From an uncultured Paludibacter sp. (GTDB lineage: Bacteria; Bacteroidota; Bacteroidia; Bacteroidales; Paludibacteraceae): a DNA stretch of 64,000 bases. Position numbers and translations under genes: made by a program. The DNA lies in NCBI GenBank assembly GCA_937927845.1, contig CALFXE010000027.1, forward strand, positions 1 to 64,000, written 5' to 3'. How positions within the stretch are numbered: position 1 is the stretch's first letter; each line of letters opens with the position of its first letter. The notes beneath the pieces were generated by a model. It was not told the origin of the DNA. It made no database searches and was given only the letters and a program-made list of their open reading frames with translations. Positions 52,833-61,695 of the stretch are shown piece after piece.

Positions 52833-53837
52833 TTATCCTACAATAACATCTATCTCCACTAATTCTTCAGATGAAAAATCAATATTTGAAAGCGCATTGA
52901 TATTATCTTGAAGTTGCTTTACCGAACTTGTTCCTACAATTACTGAAGTGACAACCGAATGTTGTAAACACCAAGCAAGTGCCATCTGTGCCAATGTTTG
53001 TCCTCTACGTTCAGCAATTATTTGAAGCTGAGCAACTTTATCAATTGTTTCTGGCGTAATCTGGCTTGTTTGCAAAAATCCGTGCTTCAATCCTGCTCTT
53101 GAATCTTCTGGAATACCGCCACGCAGATATTTATCGCTTAATATTCCTTGTTCAAGTGGAGAATAACCGATAAATCCGATACCATTATTGTCAGCTAATG
53201 GAAATGCTGATTGTTCAACCACACGTGAAAGTATATTGTACTTTCCTTGATATATCAGACAAGGTGTACCATTCTTTTGTAAAATACGATATGCTTCTTT
53301 TGCCTTATCTTCCGGATATTTTGATATGCCGACATATAAAGCTTTGCCTTGTTTGACAATATCAGACAGAGCACCCATTGTTTCTTCAATAGGTGTATTA
53401 TGGTCGTAACGATGCGAATAAAAAATATCCACATAATCGAGATTCATGCGTTTTAAACTCTGATTAATACTTGCCATTAAGTATTTACGAGAGCCTCCGT
53501 CACCGTAAGGTCCTGACCACATCTCATGACCTGCCTTTGTACTGATAATCAATTCATCTCTATAAGGAGCAAAATCGGTTTTCATCACTTTACCGAAGTT
53601 GTACTCTGCACTGCCAAAAGGAGTTCCGTAATTATTAGCCAAATCAAAATGGGTAATTCCGTGATCAAATGCATAATGCAGCATTTGAATAGCCTCGTTT
53701 TGGTTATCGACATCTCCGAAACTATGCCATAAGCCTAAAGAAATAATTGGCAGTTTCAATCCGCTTGTTCCGCAATGTCGATAACTTACTAAACCTTTGT
53801 ATCGATTATCTGAAGCTATATAATCTATTTCAGACAT
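52833..53837 (-). CDS. Aldo-keto reductase, YghZ / L-glyceraldehyde-3-phosphate reductase type
   Basis: 334 residues, NADPH-dependent. The catalytic tetrad region is visible: FDLANNYG (Asp and Tyr), STKAGHEMWSGPYG (Lys), and VDIFYSHRYD (His). The WSGPYGDGGSRKYLMAS insert is typical of the E. coli YghZ (GprA) subgroup, which detoxifies L-glyceraldehyde 3-phosphate and methylglyoxal. Cytosolic. 18 bases after lemA. Confidence 0.92.
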   Translation of the reverse strand: MSEIDYIASDNRYKGLVSYRHCGTSGLKLPIISLGLWHSFGDVDNQNEAIQMLHYAFDHGITHFDLANNYGTPFGSAEYNFGKVMKTDFAPYRDELIISTKAGHEMWSGPYGDGGSRKYLMASINQSLKRMNLDYVDIFYSHRYDHNTPIEETMGALSDIVKQGKALYVGISKYPEDKAKEAYRILQKNGTPCLIYQGKYNILSRVVEQSAFPLADNNGIGFIGYSPLEQGILSDKYLRGGIPEDSRAGLKHGFLQTSQITPETIDKVAQLQIIAERRGQTLAQMALAWCLQHSVVTSVIVGTSSVKQLQDNINALSNIDFSSEELVEIDVIVG

Positions 53838-53855
53838 AATCTAAATTTTCAATTA

Positions 53856-54446
53856 TTAAAACTGAACTTCCGGTGCTTTATTGCTTCCTTCTTCAGCTTC
53901 GAAATATACCTTTCTTTCAAAATTGAAGATTGATGCAATGATATTGTTAGGGAAACGTCTGATTGCAGTGTTAAAACCCTTACTTGCTTCATTGAAACGC
54001 ATCCTTTCAGTTGAAATTCTGTTTTCCGTACCTTCTAATTGCACCTGTAGGTCTCTAAAATTTTCATTTGCTTTTAAGTCAGGATAGTTTTCCGTTATCA
54101 TCAGCAATCTACCTAAAGCTGAACTTAATTGTCCTTGTGCAGCCTGAAATTCTTGTAACTTTTCAGGTGTAAGTTTTTCCGGATCAACATTGACCTGTGT
54201 TGCGCGTGATCTTGCTGCTATAACATTTTCAAGTGTTTCGCTTTCATGTGAAGCATAACCCTTTACTGTTGCTACAAGATTAGGTATTAGGTCAGAACGG
54301 CGTTGATATTGGTTTTCAACATTCGCCCACTGTCCGTTTACGCCTTCTTCCATTATAACTAATTTGTTATACACGCTGATACCACCAAAAACTACAATAG
54401 CTATTAAAATACCAGCTATAATCCATGAAATTGTTGTTTTGTTCAT
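53856..54446 (-). CDS. lemA: LemA family protein
   Basis: 196 residues. One N-terminal helix (ISWIIAGILIAIVVFGGISVYNK), then the all-helical LemA core with GQWANVENQYQRRSDLIPNL, ITENYPDLKANENFRDLQVQL and FNEASKGFNTAIRRFPNN. LemA is commonly next to a TPM-domain gene, as here. Membrane-anchored; molecular role not established. Confidence 0.93.
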   Translation of the reverse strand: MNKTTISWIIAGILIAIVVFGGISVYNKLVIMEEGVNGQWANVENQYQRRSDLIPNLVATVKGYASHESETLENVIAARSRATQVNVDPEKLTPEKLQEFQAAQGQLSSALGRLLMITENYPDLKANENFRDLQVQLEGTENRISTERMRFNEASKGFNTAIRRFPNNIIASIFNFERKVYFEAEEGSNKAPEVQF

Positions 54447-54451
54447 ATATG

Positions 54452-54574
54452 AATAATGTGTTAATATGCTAATGTGTTATAGTGATTGGTGATTGGTAAT
54501 TAGTAATTGGTTATTAAAGTTGAGTGCTTAATTACTCCAAACTATTCACTATTCACTAATCACTAATAATAACA
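54452..54574. repeat. Pair of oppositely oriented 7-bp tandem repeat arrays
   Basis: 54481-54515 holds five units like GGTGATT / AGTAATT. 54540-54567 holds four like CACTATT / CACTAAT, the reverse complement of the same word. AATAATGTG-like units precede them. Fills nearly all of the spacer between the TPM gene and lemA. Confidence 0.8.
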
Positions 54575-54599
54575 TTAGCGGTTTATACTAAAATAAATA

Positions 54600-55940
54600 T
54601 TACCATCTTCCGGTAGCACCACCGCCACCTGACAATCCACCACCAAAACTTCCTCCACTAAATCCACCACCACCGCCGAAGCCACCTCGTCCGCTAAAGA
54701 CACTTCCTGCTGCTGCCCCTGCTGCAATAGAGCTGTTTCTCGATATTTTTGGTAATTGATGATTGTCGTTTTCTTCATAGCCACAGAATTTACATTTATA
54801 CGTAACTCTTTCTGTACCACTATTTATAAAGGTTGGTGCTACAATTACTTTTTTACTGTGCAATGAGAATGCTTTGGTTTTGCATTGTGGACATTCTGAA
54901 TATGCACTGGGTTTATCGAGTGTAAAAACTGCTTCATTACCACAATCTTTACATACAAATACATCATAATCTACTGTACCTAATTCTTCTTCAAACTGTT
55001 GAGATACTTTCAAATATGCATCTTCCTTTTTTTCTGAAAGTATATGCATTTTTCCTTCACAAGCTGTACATGGGATAGGTTGCCGTCTTATTCTCCACAT
55101 TATAATTTTTGCATAAAGATTTGCAGGATAAGTCATTATTGGTATCCCAACAAGAAAAACTAAAAAAACAGGATTGGAAAACATCAGTATAACAAAAACA
55201 CCTATAGCTATTGAAGTTATGTTTATTAAAGATATTACACCTCTCTTGTTATTTTTAATTGCTATGTATTTGCTGATATTTGTTCGTAAAACTGCATTAT
55301 TCTTGATTTTTTTGATAGATGAGTTAGTAAGAACAAATGATATCAGAAGTATTATAACATATATTCCTGCTACAATTGGTAAAACAGTACTCCAAGCAAT
55401 TGTACTTTGTTCTTTCTCAAATTCTTCTTTCTCCAAGATGGTAATAAGATGATCGATACCTTTTATAAATCCTGTATCATAATCGCCATTCTTGAAATAA
55501 GGAAACATACTTTGATTTTGCACTCTTGAAGCTAAAGCATCAGGTAATACACCTTCGAGTCCGTATCCTGTTTCGAAACGTATTGCTTTTTGGTCGCCAA
55601 CAAATAAAATGAGCAATCCATTATTATCCTTTGCTTTACCAATTCCCCACTTCTTAAATAAATCAGTAGCAAACATTTCTATATTTTCTGTTCCAATGGA
55701 ATTAACTAATACAACAGCAACTTCAATCTGATTTTGCGTTTCAAGAGAAGAGAGTTTTTGATTGATTGTCTGAACTGTATTGAAATTTATTATTCCATCA
55801 GGGTTACTTACATGCGTTCTGCTATCTATAGCTTTAGGGTTTGGGATGTTGTTAAGATTATAAACTACACCATAGATAGATGTTATATTCAGAACAAATA
55901 TAAAAATCCATATTATATTTATCTTAATAAGTTTCATCAT
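54600..55940 (-). CDS. TPM-domain membrane protein with zinc-ribbon-like insert and Gly-rich tail
   Basis: 446 residues. A signal peptide, then a TPM (YgcG/DUF477) domain (VSNPDGIINFNTVQTINQ, FKKWGIGKAKDNNGLLILF, RFETGYGLEGVLPDA), then three membrane helices (about 165-190, 222-250). A soluble region has four CxxC pairs (CTAC, CKDC, CPQC, CKFC), enough for two zinc ribbons. The tail is Gly/Ser-rich (about 405-444, ending GGATGRW). Partnered with lemA downstream. Function of TPM proteins in bacteria remains unclear. Confidence 0.88.
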   Translation of the reverse strand: MMKLIKINIIWIFIFVLNITSIYGVVYNLNNIPNPKAIDSRTHVSNPDGIINFNTVQTINQKLSSLETQNQIEVAVVLVNSIGTENIEMFATDLFKKWGIGKAKDNNGLLILFVGDQKAIRFETGYGLEGVLPDALASRVQNQSMFPYFKNGDYDTGFIKGIDHLITILEKEEFEKEQSTIAWSTVLPIVAGIYVIILLISFVLTNSSIKKIKNNAVLRTNISKYIAIKNNKRGVISLINITSIAIGVFVILMFSNPVFLVFLVGIPIMTYPANLYAKIIMWRIRRQPIPCTACEGKMHILSEKKEDAYLKVSQQFEEELGTVDYDVFVCKDCGNEAVFTLDKPSAYSECPQCKTKAFSLHSKKVIVAPTFINSGTERVTYKCKFCGYEENDNHQLPKISRNSSIAAGAAAGSVFSGRGGFGGGGGFSGGSFGGGLSGGGGATGRW

Positions 55941-55946
55941 AAGTAC

Positions 55947-56417
55947 TTAATTTAGAACTTCAAGGAGTTCAACATCAAATTCTAAAGTTGAATAAGGAGG
56001 TATAGCGCCAGATGCTTTCGTTCCATAACCAAGGTCATAAGGAATATAAAGTAATATCCTACCACCGTTTTTGATTTTTAAAATGCCTTCTTGCCAACCT
56101 TGAACGGTTCCCGATAAGGGCATAGGTTGAGTACCGGCACTACTGTCAAAACTTTTACCTGTTATATATTTACCTGTGTATCTTGCTCTTAGATAACTAC
56201 CTGAATATGGTGTTGCGTGCTGTCCCTTATGAATTATCTTATAGCATAACCCACTCTCCGTAACGATAAAATCAGGATCGTTTTTATGTGTTTCTTTCAG
56301 ATTTTCTAACCACTGTTCATTAAGTATCTTCCAGTCGCCATACTTATCTTCATCACAAGCAGAAAGAAACAACAAAGAAATTACTAAAATCAGTATATAT
56401 TTTTGAAAATATCGCAT
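55947..56417 (-). CDS. FKBP-type peptidyl-prolyl isomerase lipoprotein
   Basis: 156 residues. Lipoprotein signal ending LFLSACDED. The FKBP domain is complete: ARYTGKYITGKSFDSS, GWQEGILKIKNGGRILLYIP, DLGYGTKASGAIPPYSTLEF and DVELLEV. Assists folding of exported proteins in the periplasm. Six bases upstream of the TPM gene start, in the same direction. Confidence 0.94.
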   Translation of the reverse strand: MRYFQKYILILVISLLFLSACDEDKYGDWKILNEQWLENLKETHKNDPDFIVTESGLCYKIIHKGQHATPYSGSYLRARYTGKYITGKSFDSSAGTQPMPLSGTVQGWQEGILKIKNGGRILLYIPYDLGYGTKASGAIPPYSTLEFDVELLEVLN

Positions 56418-56454
56418 ATTAATTTATTTTTCAGACTGTAAAGATACAATTTTT

Positions 56455-57345
56455 TTATTTTTTGAGCACAAAAGTATAACTTCCAACAATATCACCATCA
56501 GTGAAAAAATCGATTCTGTAATTTCCGGGATACAGTATTTCTTCAACTATCCAATATATTACATCTTCTACGGCTTCTCCACCATATTCATAATCTTTTT
56601 TTGCAGAATAACCGATTGTTCTATTTTCAAAAGCGAAAGTATTGTGATTGTCTTTTATGAGCAATTCGCCATCAGGTCTTGTAACTCTGATATACATAGT
56701 TTTCTTGCCGGGTTCTGCTGTAATATTTTTCGCTATTGTATAATCAAATTGCAGACTGGCAATACGACTGAAAATTCCGGTTTTTCTGTTTTTATCGTTC
56801 AAAGTAGATACATTAAATGCGACCACCTCTAATTTAGATGCACGTGTTACCACTTCGCTCAAGTTTTCTCTTTCTTTTTCTAATAACTCAACTGTTTGTG
56901 ATGACTCGGCATATTTTAGTCTGATTTGTTGATTTTCTGTACGCAATTGCTGATTTTCAGTATTTAATGAATCGATTTGTGCTACAAGATGCATCATGAT
57001 TTTTCGTACTGAATCTAACTCATCTTTTAATTCTTGAATCCTTTTGGCATTTGTAGAACGTGTTTTTCTTAATTCTTCAAGTAATTCCTTAACTCTTGCC
57101 TTCTCAACTTCAAGTTCTTGTAAAAGAGAGTCATTTCTTATAGTAGACGTATAGCCATCAAATTGATAAGTAAGATTTTCATATTCTTCTTCAACTCTAT
57201 CTTTTTCCTGTTCCATTATTGTTGTAACCTCTTCAAGATCACTTTCTTTCTGCTGAATATCTTTATAGAAATAATAGACAACACCTAACAGTGCTATAAT
57301 AAGTATAACTAAAAATACAATAATTAAATTTCTCGCTTTAAACAT
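56455..57345 (-). CDS. Membrane-anchored coiled-coil protein
   Basis: 296 residues. One N-terminal helix (NLIIVFLVILIIALLGVVYYFY), a long coiled coil (about 30-175), and a beta-rich C-terminal domain (VVAFNVSTLNDKNRKTGIFS, GKKTMYIRVTRPDGELL, YPGNYRIDFFTDGDIVGSY) that looks like a small extracellular sandwich. Uncharacterised proteins of this design are common in Bacteroidota. Nine bases from murF, which suggests an envelope role. Confidence 0.7.
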   Translation of the reverse strand: MFKARNLIIVFLVILIIALLGVVYYFYKDIQQKESDLEEVTTIMEQEKDRVEEEYENLTYQFDGYTSTIRNDSLLQELEVEKARVKELLEELRKTRSTNAKRIQELKDELDSVRKIMMHLVAQIDSLNTENQQLRTENQQIRLKYAESSQTVELLEKERENLSEVVTRASKLEVVAFNVSTLNDKNRKTGIFSRIASLQFDYTIAKNITAEPGKKTMYIRVTRPDGELLIKDNHNTFAFENRTIGYSAKKDYEYGGEAVEDVIYWIVEEILYPGNYRIDFFTDGDIVGSYTFVLKK

Positions 57346-57353
57346 AATGAAAT

Positions 57354-58649
57354 TTATAACAATGAAATAATTTTTTCTAATTGAACACTTCTTGATCCTT
57401 TTATTAAAATGATATTGTTAGCAGGACAATTATTTGAAATATAAGTAGTAAGATCATCTACATCATTAAACGTCTTAAAGTTATTATTAGTGTTCATAAA
57501 TGCTGTCCCTATCAATAACACATTATGAAACTTCTTTTCTTCAAGTACATTCACGATATTTTGATGTTCTATTTCGCTCTGATTGCCAAGTTCAAACATG
57601 TCTCCTAAAATCAACATCTTATTGTTTGATTGCATTTCTGCAAAATTATTAATTGCAGCCAGCATACTTGTCGGGTTTGCATTATAGGCATCAACTATTA
57701 ATTTGTTTTTGCCGCTATCAATAAATTGTGATCTGTTATTCAGCGGTTTATATGTCTCAATACCATGTTTGATTTGAGTGTTCTTTAAACCAAAGAAATG
57801 TCCGATTGTAACTGCTGCAAGTATATTTTCTGCATTATAGGCTCCCACAAGGTGCGTGTTGATATCAAAAATAGTGCCCGTTTGACATTGCATATTAAGA
57901 AAAGGGTCAGAAGAACTTATCATACCGGTAACCATAGTTAAATCATCATTTGCTTTTAAACTATAAGCAACTTGCTTGTCCTCATGTATTTTAGCTGACT
58001 TAGCCATTTCTTTTAGAGATTCATTATCATTATTGATAAATATCCCTTTGCCATTTGCAGAAATATAATCATATAATTCTGCTTTGGTTTGTTTTACACC
58101 TTCAAAAGAGCCAAAACCTTCTAAATGAGCTTTGCCAACATTTGTGATAATACCGAAATCCGGTTCGGCTATTTCGCACAATGTTTTAATTTCGCCGGGA
58201 TGATTTGCTCCCATTTCAATTATTGCAAGCTGATGTTCTGATGTTAATTGAAGCAAAGTCAGAGGAACTCCAATATGATTATTCAAATTCCCCTTAGTAA
58301 AATGAACTTTATATTTTTCTTGTAATACTGAAGCAATCAGTTCTTTAGTTGTCGTTTTTCCGTTTGTGCCGGTTATGCCGATAATTTTTACACCAACATT
58401 TTTACGATGTTGATTTGCAAGATCCTGTAATGCTTTTAATACATCTCTTACAACAATAAAGCGACTATCAGTTGCATATTCAGCCTCATCAATCACAGCA
58501 TATGAACAACCTTTCTCCAAAGCTTCATGTGCAAATTTGTTTGCATTGAATTTATCCCCTTTCAAAGCAAAGAAAATCGAACCGTCAGGACAATTCCGAC
58601 TGTCTGTGGTAACTATAGGATGTTCAAGGAAAATTTGATAAAGATCCAT
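57354..58649 (-). CDS. murF: UDP-N-acetylmuramoyl-tripeptide:D-alanyl-D-alanine ligase
   Basis: 431 residues, last cytosolic step of peptidoglycan precursor assembly. ATP site GITGTNGKTTTKELIASVL; Mur-ligase motifs GNLNNHIGVPLTLL, EMGANHPGEI, NVGKAHLEGFGS and DAYNANPTSM. ALKGDKFNANKFAHEAL near the start is typical of MurF rather than MurE. Slightly short but complete. Standing alone among envelope genes instead of in the dcw cluster is a known arrangement in Bacteroidota. Confidence 0.95.
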   Translation of the reverse strand: MDLYQIFLEHPIVTTDSRNCPDGSIFFALKGDKFNANKFAHEALEKGCSYAVIDEAEYATDSRFIVVRDVLKALQDLANQHRKNVGVKIIGITGTNGKTTTKELIASVLQEKYKVHFTKGNLNNHIGVPLTLLQLTSEHQLAIIEMGANHPGEIKTLCEIAEPDFGIITNVGKAHLEGFGSFEGVKQTKAELYDYISANGKGIFINNDNESLKEMAKSAKIHEDKQVAYSLKANDDLTMVTGMISSSDPFLNMQCQTGTIFDINTHLVGAYNAENILAAVTIGHFFGLKNTQIKHGIETYKPLNNRSQFIDSGKNKLIVDAYNANPTSMLAAINNFAEMQSNNKMLILGDMFELGNQSEIEHQNIVNVLEEKKFHNVLLIGTAFMNTNNNFKTFNDVDDLTTYISNNCPANNIILIKGSRSVQLEKIISLL

Positions 58650-58668
58650 GTTTGAAGTCTTGAAAGTC

Positions 58669-59310
58669 TTATTTTATCTGATAACCAAAGCTTACATACC
58701 ATTGACCTTGATGTATATAATCTTTTTTGGTCTTATCTAAATTGTTTAATCCCCAGTCATAACCGCTTTTGAGAATAAATTGACGCCATTGAACGCCGCC
58801 GCCTGCACCAAGCTGGAAATTTACAAGATTAAGATTGTTTTTAAATAAGTTATTATTGCCTGATTGTATGCCGGTCATACTTTCCAAAGGAGCAGTAAGG
58901 TTTGAGATAACCTTTTGATTTTGAGCAATGCCAATTTGAATATTGGGTCCTGCATATCCGAAGATTTTAAAATCCTTGAAAAGTGGCTGATTATAGACAA
59001 CTCTGATAGGAATTTCAAGTGCATGAGACCATGTCTTATATACCACGCTATCTGTTGAGATATATTTTTGGGTTTTATTAGAATATCCTATGTTATAGAA
59101 TAATCCACTCTGCAAAGCAAAGTTATATTTTAAATTATATTCGTATAAAGCACCTATCCGAATAGCATCGAAATATGTTTCACTTGTTTGTGACCCAATT
59201 CTTTTCGGATTAAAATACCCGGTTTCTAAAGTGATTTTATTTTGTGCAATCACGGGTAACGCACCTAAAAAAACCGTAAATAGTACGATGTAGAATAGTT
59301 TGATTTTCAT
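58669..59310 (-). CDS. Outer-membrane beta-barrel protein (OMP_b-brl-like)
   Basis: 213 residues with a signal peptide ending VIAQ. Alternating strands (ALYEYNLKYNFALQSGLFYN, EIPIRVVYNQPLFKDFKIFG, VNFQLGAGGGVQWRQFIL) and a final strand WYVSFGYQIK match the PorT/OMP_b-brl_2 type barrels. First gene of the minus-strand envelope run and 19 bases from murF. Function unknown. Confidence 0.75.
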   Translation of the reverse strand: MKIKLFYIVLFTVFLGALPVIAQNKITLETGYFNPKRIGSQTSETYFDAIRIGALYEYNLKYNFALQSGLFYNIGYSNKTQKYISTDSVVYKTWSHALEIPIRVVYNQPLFKDFKIFGYAGPNIQIGIAQNQKVISNLTAPLESMTGIQSGNNNLFKNNLNLVNFQLGAGGGVQWRQFILKSGYDWGLNNLDKTKKDYIHQGQWYVSFGYQIK

Positions 59311-59339
59311 ATATAAAAACAGTCATGCAATTTGGAGCA

Positions 59340-59347
59340 CAAAGATA
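59340..59347 (-). promoter_or_regulatory. -7 box for the minus-strand envelope run
   Basis: Minus strand TATCTTTG (plus CAAAGATA), 30 bases before the barrel gene start. It could drive the chain of closely spaced genes down to the TPM gene. Confidence 0.5.
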
Positions 59348-59439
59348 ATTTTTTTACTTGGGTTTGCATTATCTTTTGAAAATTAGTTACTTTGTATAAA
59401 CAAAATTACACACTTAAAACGTAAAATTTAATATATATT

Positions 59440-60825
59440 ATGGAAATTGTAATTATTATCATCGGTATCATTACAGGTTTAGCGATAGGATTTTTAATAG
59501 CTAAGCAAAAAAGTGCAAAAGTCATACAGACAGAAAGAGAAATAAGTCTCAAAACTGAACGTGAATTTATAGCTCAGAAAGCGAAAACGGAAAGTGAAAT
59601 CGAGTTTTTAAACATACAAATTACTGAAAAGCAAAATCAGATTGTTAATCTGCAACAGGCTATTGCAGATAAAGACAAGGTAATTACATCAGCAAACATA
59701 AAAGTTGCTGAAAAAGATTCGGAATTGAAAGCTTTACAGGAAAAGCTTGCTACTCTTAAAGAAGAAGTCGACAGTATAGGTTTAAAATATGCTGCTGAAT
59801 TTAAGAATCTTGCTAATGAAATTCTTGAAGATAAGTCGCAACGCTTTACTCAAAAGAATAAGGAGAATTTGGAGGCAATATTGAAGCCTTTGGATGATAA
59901 TATCAAAGAGTTTAAGAAAACTGTTAGCGACACATATCAAACAGAGGCAAAAGAGAGATTTTCTCTTGGAGCTGAGGTGAAAAGGTTAGCTGAACTTAAC
60001 CAGCAGATGAGTGAAGAGGCAAGAAATCTGACTCGTGCTTTAAAAGGAGAAGCTAAGACTCAGGGCGACTGGGGCGAAATGATTTTAGAGAAAATCTTAG
60101 AGAAATCAGGTTTACGAAAAGGCGAAGAATATTTTATGCAAGAAGAATTAAAAGATGATACAGGAACAGCTTTAAGGTCGGATGTAGAAAATAAAAAGAT
60201 GCGACCTGATGCTATTATAAAATATCCTGATAATCGTTCGGTAATAATCGATTCAAAAGTTTCTTTAAATGCCTTTACTCGTTATATCGAGGCAACAGAG
60301 CCGGAAATTCAACAACAAGAACTTGCTTCGCATGTTGCAGCAATAAAAAATCATATAGTAGCATTAAGTTCGAAAGGATATGATGATTATGATAAAGCCC
60401 TTGACTTTGTTATGATGTTTATTCCGAGTGAACCTGCTTATATTGCAGCTATGCAGGGAGATAGTAATTTGTGGTCATTTGCATACGATAAAAGGATTTT
60501 GTTGATGAATCCGACTAACTTAATAACTTCTTTGAAATTGATTGTAGACTTATGGAAACGGGAATATCAAAATCGTAATGCACAGGCAATTGCAGACAGA
60601 GGTGCTTTATTATATGATAAATTTGTAGGTTTCGTTGAAAAAATGAATGAAGTAGGCGATAGATTAGAAAAAGCCACCGATTCATATCAGGCAGCATACA
60701 AACAACTATCAACCGGCCCGGGCAATTTAATTCGTCAGGCTGATGAAATGAAATCGCTTGGGTTAAAATCAAAGAAAAGCTTAGATAAATATTTACCTGC
60801 CGAAGAAGATGATGTTGTGAAGTAA
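59440..60825 (+). CDS. rmuC: DNA recombination protein RmuC
   Basis: 461 residues. An N-terminal helix (IVIIIIGIITGLAIGFLI), a long coiled coil (about 25-125), then the RmuC nuclease-like domain: KTQGDWGEMILEKILEKSGL, RPDAIIKYPDNRSVIIDSKV, FVMMFIPSEPAYIAAM and ILLMNPTNLITSLKLIVDLW. The D-x19-DSK pattern fits the PD-(D/E)XK-like core. Limits rearrangement at inverted repeats. Confidence 0.95.
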   Translation: MEIVIIIIGIITGLAIGFLIAKQKSAKVIQTEREISLKTEREFIAQKAKTESEIEFLNIQITEKQNQIVNLQQAIADKDKVITSANIKVAEKDSELKALQEKLATLKEEVDSIGLKYAAEFKNLANEILEDKSQRFTQKNKENLEAILKPLDDNIKEFKKTVSDTYQTEAKERFSLGAEVKRLAELNQQMSEEARNLTRALKGEAKTQGDWGEMILEKILEKSGLRKGEEYFMQEELKDDTGTALRSDVENKKMRPDAIIKYPDNRSVIIDSKVSLNAFTRYIEATEPEIQQQELASHVAAIKNHIVALSSKGYDDYDKALDFVMMFIPSEPAYIAAMQGDSNLWSFAYDKRILLMNPTNLITSLKLIVDLWKREYQNRNAQAIADRGALLYDKFVGFVEKMNEVGDRLEKATDSYQAAYKQLSTGPGNLIRQADEMKSLGLKSKKSLDKYLPAEEDDVVK

Positions 60826-60852
60826 TCCGCCGACTGCAACGTATGGGGAGAT

Positions 60853-60891
60853 CCCTCACTCGCTACGCTCATTCGGAATGACACGCTCGAT
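60853..60891. repeat. GC-rich dispersed-repeat-like patch
   Basis: Contains ACTCGCTACGCTCATTCGG and GAATGACACGCTCGA in an otherwise AT-rich spacer after rmuC. Phrases of this kind recur in dispersed repeats of many bacterial genomes. No second copy in this window. Confidence 0.45.
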
Positions 60892-60941
60892 ATCAAGTGA
60901 AGTGTAGAAGTCAATATAGCTTCGGGTTTTAATTTTTTTCT

Positions 60942-60973
60942 TTTGTGGTAACCACATTAATTTAGTAATTTTG
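60942..60973 (+). promoter_or_regulatory. Promoter with inverted repeat for the DUF3467 gene
   Basis: TTTG (60942-60945), 20 bases, TAATTTTG (60966-60973): full consensus. GTGGTAACCAC, a perfect 5-bp inverted repeat around one base, lies at 60945-60955 just inside the spacer and could be an operator. Confidence 0.75.
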
Positions 60974-61002
60974 CGACTAATAGAAATTTAAAAAATATAA
61001 TC

Positions 61003-61314
61003 ATGGATCCCAAAAATCAAAACCAGCTTAATATAGAATTAACGCCTGAAATAGCGGAAGGTATATATTCTAATCTTGCAATCATTTCACATTCAACATC
61101 AGAGTTTGTAATAGATTTTGTCCGTATAATGCCGGGTACACCAAAGGCTAATGTAAAGTCGCGTATCATATTAACTCCCGAACACGCAAAACGGTTATTG
61201 TTTGCACTTCAGGAAAATATTGCAAAATACGAAAGTCAACAAGGCAAAATTAAAATTGCAGACAATCAAATGATGCCTCCTATACCAATGGGCTTTGGTG
61301 GTGGTGAAGCTTAA
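61003..61314 (+). CDS. DUF3467 protein
   Basis: 103 residues, cytosolic. QLNIELTPEIAEGIYSNLA, HSTSEFVIDFVRIMPGTPKA, RIILTPEHAKRLLFALQENI match the whole DUF3467 family, ending in a short Met/Pro/Gly-rich tail. Widespread in Bacteroidota, function unknown. Single gene with a strong promoter. Confidence 0.9.
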   Translation: MDPKNQNQLNIELTPEIAEGIYSNLAIISHSTSEFVIDFVRIMPGTPKANVKSRIILTPEHAKRLLFALQENIAKYESQQGKIKIADNQMMPPIPMGFGGGEA

Positions 61315-61343
61315 TATATTTTATTGGGTCTTTAACTTTAAAG

Positions 61344-61688
61344 TTAGATTTTATTCAACACATCGAGCAAAACTATTGCGTGATTGATTTTCGGATCTTT
61401 TGCAGCGTATAGCAAAGTAAGATTTTGTGTTTCTGAAAGTGTTTTCAGGCGATGTAATTCTTCTGAGAAGTTAGTTAATTCCTCTTTATATAATGCAGAG
61501 AAAGTTTCAAAACGTTCCGCTTGATGATTAAACCATATTCGGAGTTCGGGAGATGGAGTGATTGTTTTATTCCATTCGTCAAGTGTAGCAAACTCTTTAC
61601 TTACACCTCTGGGCCACAGTCTGTCAACTAAGATTCTGTAACCATCATCCTCAGAAGGGATTTCGTATATACGTTTAATTTTTATCAT
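61344..61688 (-). CDS. DUF488 family protein
   Basis: 114 residues. RILVDRLWPRGVSKEFATLD, ELRIWFNHQAERFETFSALY and LTLLYAAKDPKINHA are the family landmarks. Small cytosolic protein of unknown function. Seven bases downstream of the gtrA-like gene on the same strand. Confidence 0.92.
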   Translation of the reverse strand: MIKIKRIYEIPSEDDGYRILVDRLWPRGVSKEFATLDEWNKTITPSPELRIWFNHQAERFETFSALYKEELTNFSEELHRLKTLSETQNLTLLYAAKDPKINHAIVLLDVLNKI

Positions 61689-61695
61689 CTCTATT

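Noticed and set aside
54575..54820. 81-codon minus-strand frame overlapping the end of the TPM gene
   Set aside because: It is an alternative frame through the Gly-rich coding region, whose biased codons keep other frames open.
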